DNA of 64,000 nucleotides from Planctomycetota bacterium (lineage in GTDB: Bacteria > Planctomycetota > UBA8742 > UBA2392). Position numbers and translations under genes: made by a program. Position 1 is the first letter of the stretch. The number at the start of each line of letters is the position of its first letter. The stretch is from assembly GCA_020849795.1 (NCBI GenBank), contig JADZFR010000003.1, positions 1 through 64,000 of the forward strand. Reading direction: 5' to 3'. Positions 7,902 to 19,600 of this stretch are shown piece after piece. Under the pieces are notes generated by a model. That model was not told the DNA's origin, did no database searches, and was given only the letters and a program-made list of their open reading frames with translations.

Positions 7902-8588
7902 ATGTTTCGACCTGCGATGCTTGCCAAGCTGGAGAGTTTGCGAGCACTTGACCTTGGGGGTCAGGCGCGGCATTGGCTTTGTACCGGCACCCCCGAGCTG
8001 GATGAGCATCTGGGAGGCGGCTTTGCGTGCGGCGCGGTCACCGAGATTTTCGGCGAGGCAGGCGGCGGCGCCTGGTGGCTTGGCTTGCGGGCGCTGGCGC
8101 AGGTTCGGGCAGGAGTTTGCGCGATTGTTGAGCCTGCGGGCGGCTTCTTTCCGCCCGGTGCGGCCTCGCTGGGTGTCGATCTTTCCAAACTGCTTGTGGT
8201 GCGGGAGCCGAACCGCAAAAAGGCGCTGTGGGCGCTGGAGCGCGTGGCGCGCGAGAAACAGGTGTGCGCGACGCTGGCTGCGATCGGCAACCTCAATGAT
8301 ACCGAGGTGCGGCGCCTGCAATTGGCTGCTGAGTCCTCCGGTCAGGCGCTGATCCTGCTGCGCCCGCCCGCCGAGCTTTCCCGCGCAAGCTGGGGCGCGC
8401 TGCGGCTGCTGGCGCGCAGCGAGCCCGGCCCCGGTCGACAAATCGTGGTTGAAGTGCTGCGTATTCGCGGCGGCGCGATGCCAAGGCCGATCCTTCTTGA
8501 GCTTGATGATGACACGATGGCTGTGCGTACATCTTCCTTACTTTCGCACCGACAGGATCACGCGGGCCGCGCCGGAAGCGTCGGCTAG
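7902..8588 (+). CDS. imuA: ImuA-like RecA-fold protein of the mutasome
   Basis: A 228-residue protein of the ImuA/SulA-like group. ELDEHLGGGFACGAVTEIFGEAGGG matches the start of ImuA proteins, where a degenerate P-loop follows 'lD..LggGlp.G.vtEi.G'. The usual GKT is replaced here by GGGAWW, so ATP binding is doubtful, as in many ImuA proteins. Further matches are LRALAQ, RQLQLAAESSG-type and ILLRPP segments of the RecA fold. It acts with ImuB and DnaE2 in error-prone translesion synthesis. The next gene starts inside it (about 80-nt overlap), which argues for one operon. Confidence 0.8.
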   Translation: MFRPAMLAKLESLRALDLGGQARHWLCTGTPELDEHLGGGFACGAVTEIFGEAGGGAWWLGLRALAQVRAGVCAIVEPAGGFFPPGAASLGVDLSKLLVVREPNRKKALWALERVAREKQVCATLAAIGNLNDTEVRRLQLAAESSGQALILLRPPAELSRASWGALRLLARSEPGPGRQIVVEVLRIRGGAMPRPILLELDDDTMAVRTSSLLSHRQDHAGRAGSVG

Positions 8589-9942
8589 GCCGCTTGCGGT
8601 GGTCGAGCTTCGAGGCGACAGCCTGATCGTCGTGGCCGCATCGGCCCCGGCGTTCACAGCCGGTGTGCGCCCCGGCATGACCGCCACGGCCGGAAGAAGC
8701 CTGATCCCCGCATTGCGCCTCGTGGAACACAAGCCGGCGGCCGAGGCCGCTGACTTCGAGGCGCTGGCGGCTGTGCTGTACCAGTTCACGCCCCGTGTGT
8801 TTCTTGATTGTCCGCACGCCGTCTTGCTCGACATCACAGGATGCGAACGACTTTTCGGTTCCGCCGAGGCGCTGGTTGCCAAAGCCCGCAGCACCCTTGA
8901 GCGGGTTGGGTATGTTGCGGCTACCGGCCTGAGCGAGAACGCGACAGCGGCTTACACGCTGGCGCTTGGTGGCACGCAGACGCTTGCGCAGGCACCGGTT
9001 GCGGCGTTGCGCCTTGAGGCGTCGGACGTTGAACACCTTGCGGCGCTGGGTGTACGCAAAGTGGGCGAGCTGCTGGCGTTGCCGCTGGATGGGCTGCTGG
9101 CGCGCTTCAGTGGCGTGCTGGTTGCGCGCCTGCGCGAACTTCGCGGCGCGGCCATGGAGGAATTCGCGCCCTTTCAACCGCCGCAGGTCCTGCGCGAACG
9201 ACTGGAGTTTGAAGGCCCAACCGATCGCCGCGACGTCCTGATGTTCTCCATGCAGCGCATCGCCGTGGCGCTTGAAGAGCGACTGGCCGCGCTCAATGCG
9301 GGGGCGCTGGCTCTAGAGGCTGTGTTGCGTGCCCATGAGGGCCTGCCGGTCACGTTTTCCATGCCGCTCGGCCGGCCGACGCGCGAGTCGCGCTCGCTGG
9401 CGACGTTGCTGCTTGGCCGACTTGAGAGTGTAGACACGGCCGAGCAGTGGTTCGACGGCGTCGAAGTCAGCGTGCCGGCACATGGCCCTGTCAAGGCGCC
9501 GCAGCGCAACCTGTTCAGCGGAAACGACGCGGTGCAGGAGCGCTCTATTGCCGCGCTGGTCGACGAGCTTACGGGCCGCCTTGGGCCGGATGCCGTTGCC
9601 CGCGCCGAGTTGACAGCCGACGCCCGCCCTGAACGCAGCTTTGTCTATCGTCCTTTCATTGGTGAAGGCGCAGCGCCGGCTGCACCGCAAGCGCCGCGAC
9701 CGGCGGTGGTGTTTGATGCCCACGAGGTTTCGGTCAAATGCGACGCGGCGGGAAGGCCTGTGCACTGGCAGCACGGTCGGCGTGAGTCGCGGCTTGTTCC
9801 CGTTGCCCTTGAGCGCGTGCACTTCGGCTGGTGGCAGGGCGACGACGCAGAACGCGATTACTACACGGTTCAGGACGAAGCAGGGGCCCTGTGGTGGCTG
9901 CAGCGCCGTGGCGAACGATGGTACATTGTGGGGGCGTTCTGA
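8506..9942 (+). CDS. imuB: ImuB, Y-family polymerase-like mutasome adaptor
   Basis: A 478-residue DinB-related protein. It starts MMTRWLCVHLPYF, as ImuB proteins do, and has LLDITGCERLFGS, ATGLSENATAAYTLA and LAALGVRKVGELLALP, the palm, thumb and helix-hairpin-helix blocks of Y-family enzymes. ImuB is known to lack polymerase activity and to bridge ImuA, DnaE2 and the beta clamp. The C-terminal quarter (after about residue 345) is the ImuB-specific region. It overlaps imuA, and its TGA overlaps the dnaE2 ATG (TGATG), so all three are translationally linked. ATG 8509 is an equally possible start. Confidence 0.88.
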   Translation: MMTRWLCVHLPYFRTDRITRAAPEASARPLAVVELRGDSLIVVAASAPAFTAGVRPGMTATAGRSLIPALRLVEHKPAAEAADFEALAAVLYQFTPRVFLDCPHAVLLDITGCERLFGSAEALVAKARSTLERVGYVAATGLSENATAAYTLALGGTQTLAQAPVAALRLEASDVEHLAALGVRKVGELLALPLDGLLARFSGVLVARLRELRGAAMEEFAPFQPPQVLRERLEFEGPTDRRDVLMFSMQRIAVALEERLAALNAGALALEAVLRAHEGLPVTFSMPLGRPTRESRSLATLLLGRLESVDTAEQWFDGVEVSVPAHGPVKAPQRNLFSGNDAVQERSIAALVDELTGRLGPDAVARAELTADARPERSFVYRPFIGEGAAPAAPQAPRPAVVFDAHEVSVKCDAAGRPVHWQHGRRESRLVPVALERVHFGWWQGDDAERDYYTVQDEAGALWWLQRRGERWYIVGAF

Positions 9943-12900
9943 TGCCTCACTTCGTTGATCCGCACGGCCCGCGCGAAGTTCGCAAGCCCGCACTTGAACG
10001 CGACGCGAAGCTTGCCGAGCCGCCGCATCGGGCAGGGCCGGCTGCACCCTATGCCGAGCTTGTCTGCTGCACGAATTTCAGCTTTCTGCGCGGCGCAAGC
10101 CATGCCCACGAACTGGTGCAGCGGGCTGCAGACCTTGGGTTGACCGCGCTTGCTATCACCGACTGGCACAGCCTGGCGGGTATCGTTCGCGCCCATGAAG
10201 CCGCCAAGGAATGCGGGCTGAAGCTGCTGGTCGGCGCGCGGGTGCAGTTGCGCGAAGGCATCGAGCTGTGCCTGTATGCGATGAGTCGCAAGGGATACGG
10301 CAACCTGTGTCGTCTGTTGACCACAGGCAAGCGCCGGGCCGACAAGGGCCAATGCAACCTCGAACTGGCCGACCTGCAGCGTTGTTCCGGCGACCTGCAA
10401 GCGATCCTGAATCCGGGCATCGATACGCGTGCTGCCGCCATTTCACCACTGCGGTCGTTGTTCGAAGGCCGCCTGTCGGTTGCAATCATGCGGCACCTTG
10501 AACCAGGACAGGAGCGCCGTGTCACAGCCGGCATCACGCTGGCGCGCCAGGCCGGTCTGCCCGTTGTTGCTGTCAACGACGTGCACTTTCACGACGCCGG
10601 GTGCAAGCCGCTGCAGGACGTGCTGGCCTGTGTGCGCGAAGGAGTGCGCATCGACGAGGCCGCGCACCTTCTGTTTCCCAACGCTGAACGCCGGCTGAAG
10701 TCGGGCGACGAAATGGCCATGCTGTTTGCGGACATGCCGCAAGCGATCCGGCGCGGAGTTGAGATCGCGGAGACATGCCAGTTTTCACTCGACGAACTGC
10801 GGTATGAGTATCCGCACGAACTGACCGAAGACGATCTTTCCCAGTCGGAGTACCTGCGGCGCGAAACGATGCGCGGGGCGCGAACGCGTTATCCCGCCGG
10901 CATCCCCGCGAAAGTAACGACGGCAATTGAGCACGAACTGGCGATCATCGCCGAGCTTCAATACGAGCCTTACTTTCTGACTGTCTACGACATCGTCCGC
11001 TTCGCGCGCAGCCGTGAAATCCTGTGCCAGGGGCGCGGCAGCGCGGCCAACAGCGCGGTGTGTTTTTGTCTCGGCATCACCAGCGTTGACCCTGCCCACA
11101 ACGAACTGTTGTTCGAACGCTTCATGTCGCGCGAACGCGCCGAGCCGCCCGACATCGACATCGACTTCGAGCATGAGCGCCGCGAGGAAGTGATCCAGTA
11201 CGTCTACAACAAGTACGGCCGCGAACGGGCGGGCATGTGCGCCACGGTCATCCATTACCGTACACGCAGCGCCCTGCGCGAAGTAGGCCGTGTACTCGGG
11301 CTGACCGTGGATCAGGTGGACCGGCTGTCCAAGTCGCATCACTGGTTTGACGACATCGATTCAACGGACAAGCGGCTGGTGGAAGTCGGGCTTGATCCAG
11401 CGTCGAAGGAAGTCCGCACGGCCATCGCCTTTGCCCGGCGCATCCGGGGCTTTCCGCGGCACCTGTCGCAACATGTCGGCGGCATGGTGATGACGCGAGG
11501 GCGCCTCGATGAACTGGTGCCGATTGAGAATGCAAGGATGCCGGATCGCAGTGTGATCGAATGGGACAAGGATGACATCGATACACTAGGCATCCTCAAA
11601 GTCGACATCCTGAGCCTGGGCATGCTGACCGCGATTCGCAAGTGTTTCGCGATGGTTGAAAGCCACGGCGGCCGCAGTTTCAACCTCGCAACCTGCCTGG
11701 CCACTGACCCCAATGGCCTGGGCGAAACGGCCGAGGCCAAGTCGCTGTATGAGATGCTGTGCCACGCAGACAGCGTCGGGACGTTTCAGGTTGAGAGCCG
11801 CGCCCAGATGTCGATGCTGCCGCGTCTCAAGCCCAATCGGTTCTATGACCTTGTAGTGGAAGTGGCGATTGTGCGGCCGGGCCCGATCCAGGGCGGCATG
11901 GTTCACCCTTACCTGCGCCGCCGAAACGGCGAAGAACCGGTGGACTACCCGCACCCGGATGCGATTCCCGCGCTGCAACGCACGCTTGGTGTGCCACTGT
12001 TTCAAGAGCAGGCCATGCGACTTGCCGTGGACGTTGCCGGATTCAGCCCCGGCGAAGCCGACAGGCTGCGCAAGGCGATGGGAGGCTGGCGACGGCCGGG
12101 TGTCATCGAGCAGTACCAGAAAAAGCTGATCGATGGAATGCAGGCACGCGGCATCACGGCCGAGTACGCTGAACGCGTCTACAACCAGATCAAGGGATTT
12201 GGCGAGTACGGCTTTCCTGAAAGCCACTCGGTGAGTTTTGCGCTGCTTTCGTATGTGAGCTGCTATCTCAAGCGGTTCTATCCGGCCGCGTTCACGGCGT
12301 CGGTGCTGAATAGCCAGCCGATGGGCTTCTACAGCGCGTCAGCGCTGGTGCGCGACGCCCGAGACCACGGCGTGGAGGTTCGCCCCGTGGACATCAACGC
12401 GAGCCACTGGGACTGCACGCTGGAAGCGCAGGGGGTCTACGCTGCGGCCGGCCTTGATGCGCCTCCTGGCGAGTGGGGAAAAGCCGGGCCGGCGTTGCGG
12501 CTGGGTCTGCGCCAGTTGCGCGGTTTCAGTGAGGCAGCCGCGATTGCCATTGCGACCGAACGCGAGAGTGGAGTGTTTGAGTCGCCGGTTGCATTTGCCC
12601 GCCGAATGCACGCGGGGCAACGGCCCGTGGGCTGGCGTGAGTTCTCGATTCTTGCGCAGGCAGGGGCGTTTGACGCAACCGGAGTTTCGCGGCGCGAGGC
12701 ATTGTGGCAGCTTCTTGGTCGTCGCGCGGATCCTGGCGACCTGCTGGCACATGCAGAAGATCGTGAGAAATTGCCGCTGCTGGCCGGTTTGACAGACGTG
12801 GAGACGATGAACCTGGATTATCGCGCCACAAGCCTGTCGCTGAACCATCACCCGCTGGAATTTCACCGTGCTGCACTTGAGCAAGAGGGCGTGCTGACGG

Positions 12901-13214
12901 CCCGCCAGCTTCAACAGGTGGCGCACAAAGCCACGGCAAGCGTGGCCGGCAGGACCGTGGTGCGCCAGAGGCCGGGCGAGGGAAAGATGCTGTTCTTCAC
13001 GCTTGAAGACGAAACCGGCACAGCAAACCTGATGCTCACGCCCAAAACCTTCGAGGCCAACCGCGAAGCCGCGTTGAGCCCGCAACCGATCGTGGCTGAG
13101 GGCACGGTGGAGCGCAGTGGCGAGGTCGTGCATCTCAGGGTCAAGCGCATGTACGTTGCGCCCGCAACTGAGGGCCAGCCAGCGCCCGAAACTGTTTCTC
13201 GCGACTTTCATTGA
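9942..13214 (+). CDS. dnaE2: Error-prone DNA polymerase III alpha subunit DnaE2 (ImuC)
   Basis: A 1,090-residue C-family polymerase. The PHP domain opens at about residue 35 (YAELVCCTNFSFLRGASH, ITDWHSLAG). The palm carries GRGSAANSAVCF and the catalytic acidic motif PDIDIDFEHERREE, followed by KYGRERA. Later come the fingers (SHSVSFALLSY), a tandem helix-hairpin-helix region and a C-terminal OB fold (EDETGTANLML). The length and the lack of a beta-binding tail fit DnaE2 rather than replicative DnaE1. Its position after imuA-imuB confirms the assignment. It is the catalytic subunit of damage-induced mutagenesis. Confidence 0.95.
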   Translation: MPHFVDPHGPREVRKPALERDAKLAEPPHRAGPAAPYAELVCCTNFSFLRGASHAHELVQRAADLGLTALAITDWHSLAGIVRAHEAAKECGLKLLVGARVQLREGIELCLYAMSRKGYGNLCRLLTTGKRRADKGQCNLELADLQRCSGDLQAILNPGIDTRAAAISPLRSLFEGRLSVAIMRHLEPGQERRVTAGITLARQAGLPVVAVNDVHFHDAGCKPLQDVLACVREGVRIDEAAHLLFPNAERRLKSGDEMAMLFADMPQAIRRGVEIAETCQFSLDELRYEYPHELTEDDLSQSEYLRRETMRGARTRYPAGIPAKVTTAIEHELAIIAELQYEPYFLTVYDIVRFARSREILCQGRGSAANSAVCFCLGITSVDPAHNELLFERFMSRERAEPPDIDIDFEHERREEVIQYVYNKYGRERAGMCATVIHYRTRSALREVGRVLGLTVDQVDRLSKSHHWFDDIDSTDKRLVEVGLDPASKEVRTAIAFARRIRGFPRHLSQHVGGMVMTRGRLDELVPIENARMPDRSVIEWDKDDIDTLGILKVDILSLGMLTAIRKCFAMVESHGGRSFNLATCLATDPNGLGETAEAKSLYEMLCHADSVGTFQVESRAQMSMLPRLKPNRFYDLVVEVAIVRPGPIQGGMVHPYLRRRNGEEPVDYPHPDAIPALQRTLGVPLFQEQAMRLAVDVAGFSPGEADRLRKAMGGWRRPGVIEQYQKKLIDGMQARGITAEYAERVYNQIKGFGEYGFPESHSVSFALLSYVSCYLKRFYPAAFTASVLNSQPMGFYSASALVRDARDHGVEVRPVDINASHWDCTLEAQGVYAAAGLDAPPGEWGKAGPALRLGLRQLRGFSEAAAIAIATERESGVFESPVAFARRMHAGQRPVGWREFSILAQAGAFDATGVSRREALWQLLGRRADPGDLLAHAEDREKLPLLAGLTDVETMNLDYRATSLSLNHHPLEFHRAALEQEGVLTARQLQQVAHKATASVAGRTVVRQRPGEGKMLFFTLEDETGTANLMLTPKTFEANREAALSPQPIVAEGTVERSGEVVHLRVKRMYVAPATEGQPAPETVSRDFH

Positions 13215-13334
13215 GTCCCGCCAAGGTCTCCTACCTTCAACCTTGCTAAAGGCGCGGTGCATCCAGGCAGGTGCACGCCCGTCGCAGCGGGTTAGTTGGC
13301 CAAGGTGCAATCTGGAGAAGTCATAACATCGGTG

Positions 13335-13366
13335 CAATCAAGATTGATTCTGATCGATCTTGATTG
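13335..13366. promoter_or_regulatory. Inverted repeat CAATCAAGAT...ATCTTGATTG
   Basis: Ten-base perfect arms at 13335-13344 and 13357-13366 around a 12-nt centre, upstream of the AT-rich presumed promoter. The geometry suits a dimeric regulator; no regulator can be named. Confidence 0.5.
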
Positions 13367-13449
13367 TCTTGCCGTCTCGGCAGAATCGCACAACATCACT
13401 TGGTGATATGAAGACGTAACTGATTTTAATATAAATAGATATGCAAGAT

Positions 13450-13467
13450 TCTAACTGCACAGTTAGA
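13450..13467. promoter_or_regulatory. 18-bp palindrome TCTAACTG-CA-CAGTTAGA
   Basis: Perfect 8-bp arms with a 2-nt spacer, just downstream of the TAATATAAAT stretch (13427-13436) that may be the -10 region. It is placed like an operator at or after the transcription start. Confidence 0.5.
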
Positions 13468-13527
13468 TCTGGCGCGTCGTTGGCACGCTAAGTGCAAAAC
13501 GTCTCCCAGTAAGTGACTGGACGGTCA

Positions 13528-13562
13528 ACAACGGGGAATCCGCGTGGTTCCCGATTCGTTGT
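13528..13562 (+). promoter_or_regulatory. Leader hairpin upstream of giant protein gene
   Basis: ACAACG (13528-13533) pairs with CGTTGT (13557-13562), and GGGAA (13534-13538) pairs with TTCCC (13548-13552), leaving a 4-nt bulge and a 9-nt loop. It lies about 95 nt before the start codon, with no U-tract after it, so it is a possible RNA control or stability element rather than a terminator. Confidence 0.45.
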
Positions 13563-13658
13563 GGCCGTTGCGAAGGCGAGATGGGTCAGCCGCCTTCACA
13601 TGACGTTTCGACCCTGACGTCGATCCGGGACTTCCCGGACAGACACAAGGAACCAGCA

Positions 13659-16600
13659 ATGAATCGATTCAGTATCGGCAGCATTTTGCTCGGGCTTGCC
13701 ATGGTCGTGCTTGCCGGCACGGCTGCAGCGCAAATCCAGCTCACGACAACGTTCGCCAGCAACAACGGACTGACGACTGGCGGCAACATGTTCAACATTA
13801 CAACCGGGGCATCCGGGATCACGATTACGCGATTTGACTGCAACGTCGACGCGACTACAGCCGGCGTGGACTGGCAGATCTACACGCGGACCGGAACTTT
13901 CGTGGGATTTGAAACCAACGCCGCGGCCTGGACGCTGCACGACACGATCACCAACACCACGGGCGCGGGACTGAACAATCCCACGAACGTAACACTGAAT
14001 ACGCCGCTGGTGTTGAACGCTTCCACAACCTACGGCATCTACATCTCGATGACCACGGCGTCGGGCATCAACTACACCAACGTCACGACGCCCACAAACT
14101 ACGCCGATTCCAACATCACGATCACCGTCGGGTCGGCATGCGGCGCGACGCAGTTTTCCGGCTTGATCACTGGCCGCGGCTGGAACGGCACAGTGTACTA
14201 CAACGCCGGCGACCCGACACTGGTGCCGGCTACGGGCTCTTCGTTCACGACGGGCTTGGTGGTCGACGCGCCGATCGGTGTGCCGCTTTCGGCGGCCGAC
14301 CTGGTCGCTGACGACTCAAACACAGCCAACATCGACGTCACCGTCACTGCGGTCTCGGCTGCCCCGGGCGTTACCGCCCCGAGCAGCGCGTTCGGCGTTG
14401 CGGTGCCTCATGGCCTGAGTTGGACGGGCGTGCCGACGACAACCGGCACTTACAGTTACACCGTGCAGTTGAGCGACGGCACAGCGACACCTTCTTTCAA
14501 CGTCGTCATCAACGTCACGGACCCGGGCCCGACATTGACGCCGACCGGCTCGTCCAATTTCAACGTTGCGCTTGAGTACTTCGCCGCCCCCGGCATTGCG
14601 CTGGCGACCGCAGACCTGCGCGTCAACGACGCCAACAGTTCGACAGTGAGTGTCACGGTCACGCCCACGGCGCCTGCGCCGGGCGTTACCGCCCCTGGTT
14701 CTGTCGGACCGACCGTGGTGCCGTTCAACCTTTCATGGACCGGAACGCCGACCGCAGTTGGCGTCTATTCCTACGGCATTTCGATGTCGGACGGCGTCAA
14801 CGTCACCAACGTAGTCGTCACAATCGATGTCAGCGTGCCGGAAATGCTGATTGGTCAGCAAACGACCATGAGCAACACCATTCCGTTCAACCAGAACAGC
14901 GTGCGCTTCCAGACGGTCTACACCGCCGCCGAAGTCTCCATGCCGGCTGGCACAGTGATATCCGAGATTCGCGTGGCCGGCAGCATTGTGGCTGTGCCCC
15001 AGTACAACGGCCTGCGCTGCCGCATTGCGCATTCCAACGTTGCGGTTGCGGGTCTCAACGCTTTGTTCGACTCGAACTACATCGGCACGCTGCAGACTGT
15101 CTTCGGCCCGGCCGACTACACTCCGTCCACCCTGGCAATCGGTGCCACCTCGCAGTGGTACGTCTTCCCGCTGACCAACCCGTTTGTTTACAACGGCACG
15201 GACGGCCTGCTGGTGGATTGGTCCTATGACTCCAAGATCGGCACCGGCTTCACGGTCGGCACCGCCGCACCGACCGGCGAGACGGTCCGTGGTCGTGTGT
15301 ACTCGACGTCCGGCAACCACACTACGCTGAGCGGCACGACTGCCACGACGCTGGGCAACTACGGCCTCCACCTGCTGACCTACCCCGCGAACAGCGTGGC
15401 ACTGGCAAGCGCTCCGTCCGCGGGCGGGCTCGCGACGCCGCAATCGGACCTGGTCGTCATGGACATGCGCGGCATCTCAATCGCCACGGCCCGCACACTG
15501 AATTCGGTCACGTTCACGAAGTCGGGCACGATCAGCGATGCCAGCCTCAGCCTGGTCCGGCTGATCCAGGACAACAACGACGACGGCATTGTGGACGGCG
15601 GCGACACCGTTCTTGGTTCGGGCACCCTTACCTCAGGACAGATCACGTTTGCGGGCTCGCCCGTCGCCAACATTCCCGACACAAGCACCAACCCGCCGGT
15701 GCGTTTGCTGCTGGCGGTGAACATCGCGACGGCACAGTCGGCCGGCACGACGCTGGGCTTTGAGATCACCAGTGCCAGCGACGTGACGTTCAGCGGCGGA
15801 ACCGATTCCACCATCTATCCGGTTCTGTCCGGCATGTATGTGCAGAGAATGGCGGGCACGTACAGCATCAACAAGACGTCAGGCGACTACACCGACATCG
15901 GCGATGCCTTTGACGACCTTGAGACCTTCGGTGTGTCCGGCGCCGTCGTGCTGGAAATTACGGACAGCGAAGTCTACGTTGCAACTCCGGCCTACAGCCT
16001 GGGCATCAGCAGCGCGCAGCCGCTGCCGGCGGTCACGCCGGTGCCTGGTGCGTCCGCGACCAACACGATCACGCTGCGGGCCGCAAGCGGCCAGACGCCC
16101 GGCATACAGGGCAACAACAATGGTGCAGTGCTGATCGGCTCAAGCTCGACCGTGGCTCAAACCGGCCGCGGCAGCCTTGTCATCAACCAGTCCTACGTCA
16201 CAGTTGAGGACATCGAAGCATTCGGCGGCCCGCACTTCGGCATCATGGCGCAGGGCAACAACACCACGCCGTACTTGCTGAACACCACCAACATCACCAT
16301 CCGTCGCTGCATGGTTCACGACATTCCCAACGGCCCCGGCATTGCGCACATGGGCCTTAACAGCGGCTGGGCGAACAACTTCCTGGTCGAGCACAACTTT
16401 GTGTGGAACTGCCTGACGATGGCGCTGGCAACCACACCGGCGCTGCAGACGCTGACCAACGGCGCGATCACGATTCGCAACACCCCGGCCAGCAACGGCG
16501 CAATCGTGCGGCACAACACCGTTGTCCACACCAGCACGCTGGCCGACACGGGCGGCATCTACGTTTACAACTCCAGCGGCGCGCAGCCGCTTGCGGAATG

Positions 16601-19600
16601 CTCGAACAACATTGTGGTGACCACGTCAACCAGCGTCCCGGCGATTCGCCTGGGTGGCAGCGGCGTCGGCAGTGCCACGTACGCCCCGGTCGTTGCCAAC
16701 ACGAACTTCAACTACTGGTTCGCGAGCACTCACTGCAACGTGACGACGCTGGCCACGTTCGCACTGTGGCAGGGTACGGGGCGTGACACAAACGGTTCGA
16801 GTGCCAACCCGCAGTTGATCAGTACCGCGCCGCCATTTGATCTGCGCCTGCTGCCGGGTTCACCGTGCATTGACCCGACCGGCCAGACCTCCAGCGCGAC
16901 GATCGACATCTTCGGCACGACACGTCCGCAGGGCACCACCGTGGACATCGGCGCCCATGAGTCGGACTACACGACCGGGCTTCTCGTCAGCCAGAACAAC
17001 GCCGGCCCGTCGTCGGTCACCACGGCACTTACGACCGACCAGTGGGTCGGCACGTTCAACGCGATGTCGGTGCTCTCGATTCAGCAGGTGAACAGCGTGA
17101 CCTTTACCCACAGCGGCACCACCGGCAATGGCAGCTATGCCAACCTGAAACTGTGGGTGGACGCCAACGCCAATAACCAGTTCGACGTCGCGGACGTCCA
17201 GCTGGGCAGCACGGTGACCGGCTTGACGGGTTCGACCGTGACGTTCTCCGGCTCGCCGCTGGGTGCGTTCACGGCCCAGAACCAGTCGCTTGTCTTCTTT
17301 GTGACCGCACAGATTGCGGCCAGCGCCACGCCCGGCACTGCACAGTTCCGGATTGTTGCGTCTACTGACGTCACAGCCAACGCCGGCCCTGTGGACGGCA
17401 ACTTCCCTGTGATCGGCAAGTCAATCAACGTCGTGAACCCGGCCCCGACAGTCACGCCGGCGACCGGCTCAAGCTTCAACGCCAGCCTGGTGCTGAACAC
17501 CGAGATCGGTGTGGCGCTTTCGAATGCTGACCTGTCGGTGGTCGACACGAACGACCCGACTGTCGATATCACCATTGTTGCAGTCTCCGCAGCGCCGGGT
17601 GTCACGACTCCGACCAACCAGATGGGCGCCACGGTGCCCGGGACTGTGTCGTGGGTCGGTACGCCGACCGCGCTGGGCTCATACTCGTACACCGTAACCG
17701 TCGACGACGGCACCAATGCACCTGTCTTCAACATTACGGTCAACATCACGAACCCGTCGCCGACCCTGTTCCCGTCAAGCGGGTCCAACTTCACTGTCAC
17801 CCGTACTTACAACGCGCTGCAGGGCGTCACCCTTACGGCGGCAGACCTGGTGGCAAACGACGTCAACGACCCCAACGTGAGCATCACCATCACGGCCGTG
17901 ACGCCGGCGCCGGGCGTCACCCAGCCGGCGAACCAGGGCAGCGCGGCTGTTCCGGCAACCATCAGCTGGACAGGCACGCCGACCGCGGCCGGTAACTTCA
18001 CGTACTCGGTGGTGGTGAGCGACGGCAACACGTCGCCCAGCTTCAACGTCACGATTGCGGTTACCAACCCCGCGCCGACACTGGTGCCGGCGACACCTTC
18101 GGGGTTCAACGCCTCGCGCGTTTACAACGCGTTGCAGGGTGTCGCACTGGTCAACGCCGACCTTGTTGCGAATGACACGAACGACCCGAACGTCAGCATC
18201 ACGATCACGGCCGTGACCGCGGCGCCCGGTGTCACCCAGCCGTCCAACCAGGCCAGCGCGGCTGTGCCGGCAGGCATCAGTTGGACGGGCGCGCCCACCG
18301 CGACCGGTACGTTCACTTACACAGTGAACGTGAACGACGGCACGAACGCGCCGAACTTCACGGTGACGATCAACGTCACCAACCCGGCCCCGACGCTGGT
18401 GCCGACGACAGGTTCAAATTTCAACGCGACGAGAGTGCTCAACATATTCCGGGGCACCGCACTGTCGAATGCCTCGCTGGATGCCAACGACGCCAACAAC
18501 CCGACCGTGAACGTCACGATTACGGCTGTGTCAGCGGCGCCCGGCGTAACCCAGCCGACGGACCTGGTGAACGCCAACGTACCGGCCACGATCACCTGGA
18601 CCGGCACACCGACTGCCCTGGGCAGCTACAGCTACACGGTGCAGGTATCAGACGGCGTGAATTCGCCGACATTCAACGTCACCATCAATGTGCAGCAGCC
18701 GCCGTTGAACGGCACGTACTCGATTGACCAGACACTGACGACGGCAGACTTCACGTCGGTCGGCCAGGCCTTCGACGCACTCGAAACCGCGGGCGTCACG
18801 GGCCCGGTGATCCTGGAGATCACGGACAGCGCCACCTACACGGCCAACATCTCGTACACGCTGGGCATCAATGCCAGCGGCGCCGCAGTGGCCGTGAACG
18901 GCGTGTCGGCGACCAACACGATTACGTTGCGCGCGGCAGCCGGCCAGACGCCGAAGATCCAGGGCAACGCCACGGGCGCCAACCTGCAGACACCGCTGAC
19001 CGGCAGGGGCTGCCTGGGTATCATGACCTCCTATGTCACAGTGGAAGGCATTGAGTGCTACGACGGCCCGAACTTCGGCATTCTGATCCAGGGCAACAGC
19101 ACCACCCTTCGGCCGATCAATAACACGATTCGCAACTGCATCGTCCACGACATTCCGGACGGACCGGGCATCGCGTACATGGGCCAGAACTCGTCGTACT
19201 TTGAGAACGGGCTGATCGAGAACAACTTCGTGTGGAACTGCTTCACGAACTCGGTGCCTGCCACGACTGTGTTGCTGACCAACACTTATGGCAGCATCAC
19301 CCTGCGCAATGCCGCCAGCGGCACTGGCATCGTGCGTCACAACACCGTGCTGCACACGTCAACGCTGACCACCACCGGCGGCATCTATGCGTACTCCAGC
19401 AGCTCGACCTTCCCCATTCACGACCTGAACAACAACATCGTCGTGTGCACCAGCACCGTCGTGCCGGCGCTCTACATGGTGAGCATCACCAGCGCGCCGA
19501 CCATTGCGAACTGCGACCACAACTTCTGGTTTGCATCCGTACATTCCAACCAGGCGACCCTGGCGACGTTTGCTGCATGGCAGGCAACCGGCCGCGACAC

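Larger units (their letters stand above)
13215..13658. other. Intergenic leader region, AT-rich with several inverted repeats
   Basis: About 440 bases without a gene. From about 13320 to 13470 the sequence is clearly AT-richer than the rest of the window (for example TTTTAATATAAATAG at 13423-13437), and it carries the repeats at 13335, 13450 and 13528. It should hold the promoter and a leader of roughly 200 nt for the giant protein. Confidence 0.6.

Noticed and set aside
17445..18704. Regular 315-base spacing suggested a CRISPR-like or satellite array.
   Set aside because: The units are in one uninterrupted coding frame and encode Ig-like domains; there are no short direct repeats with unique spacers.
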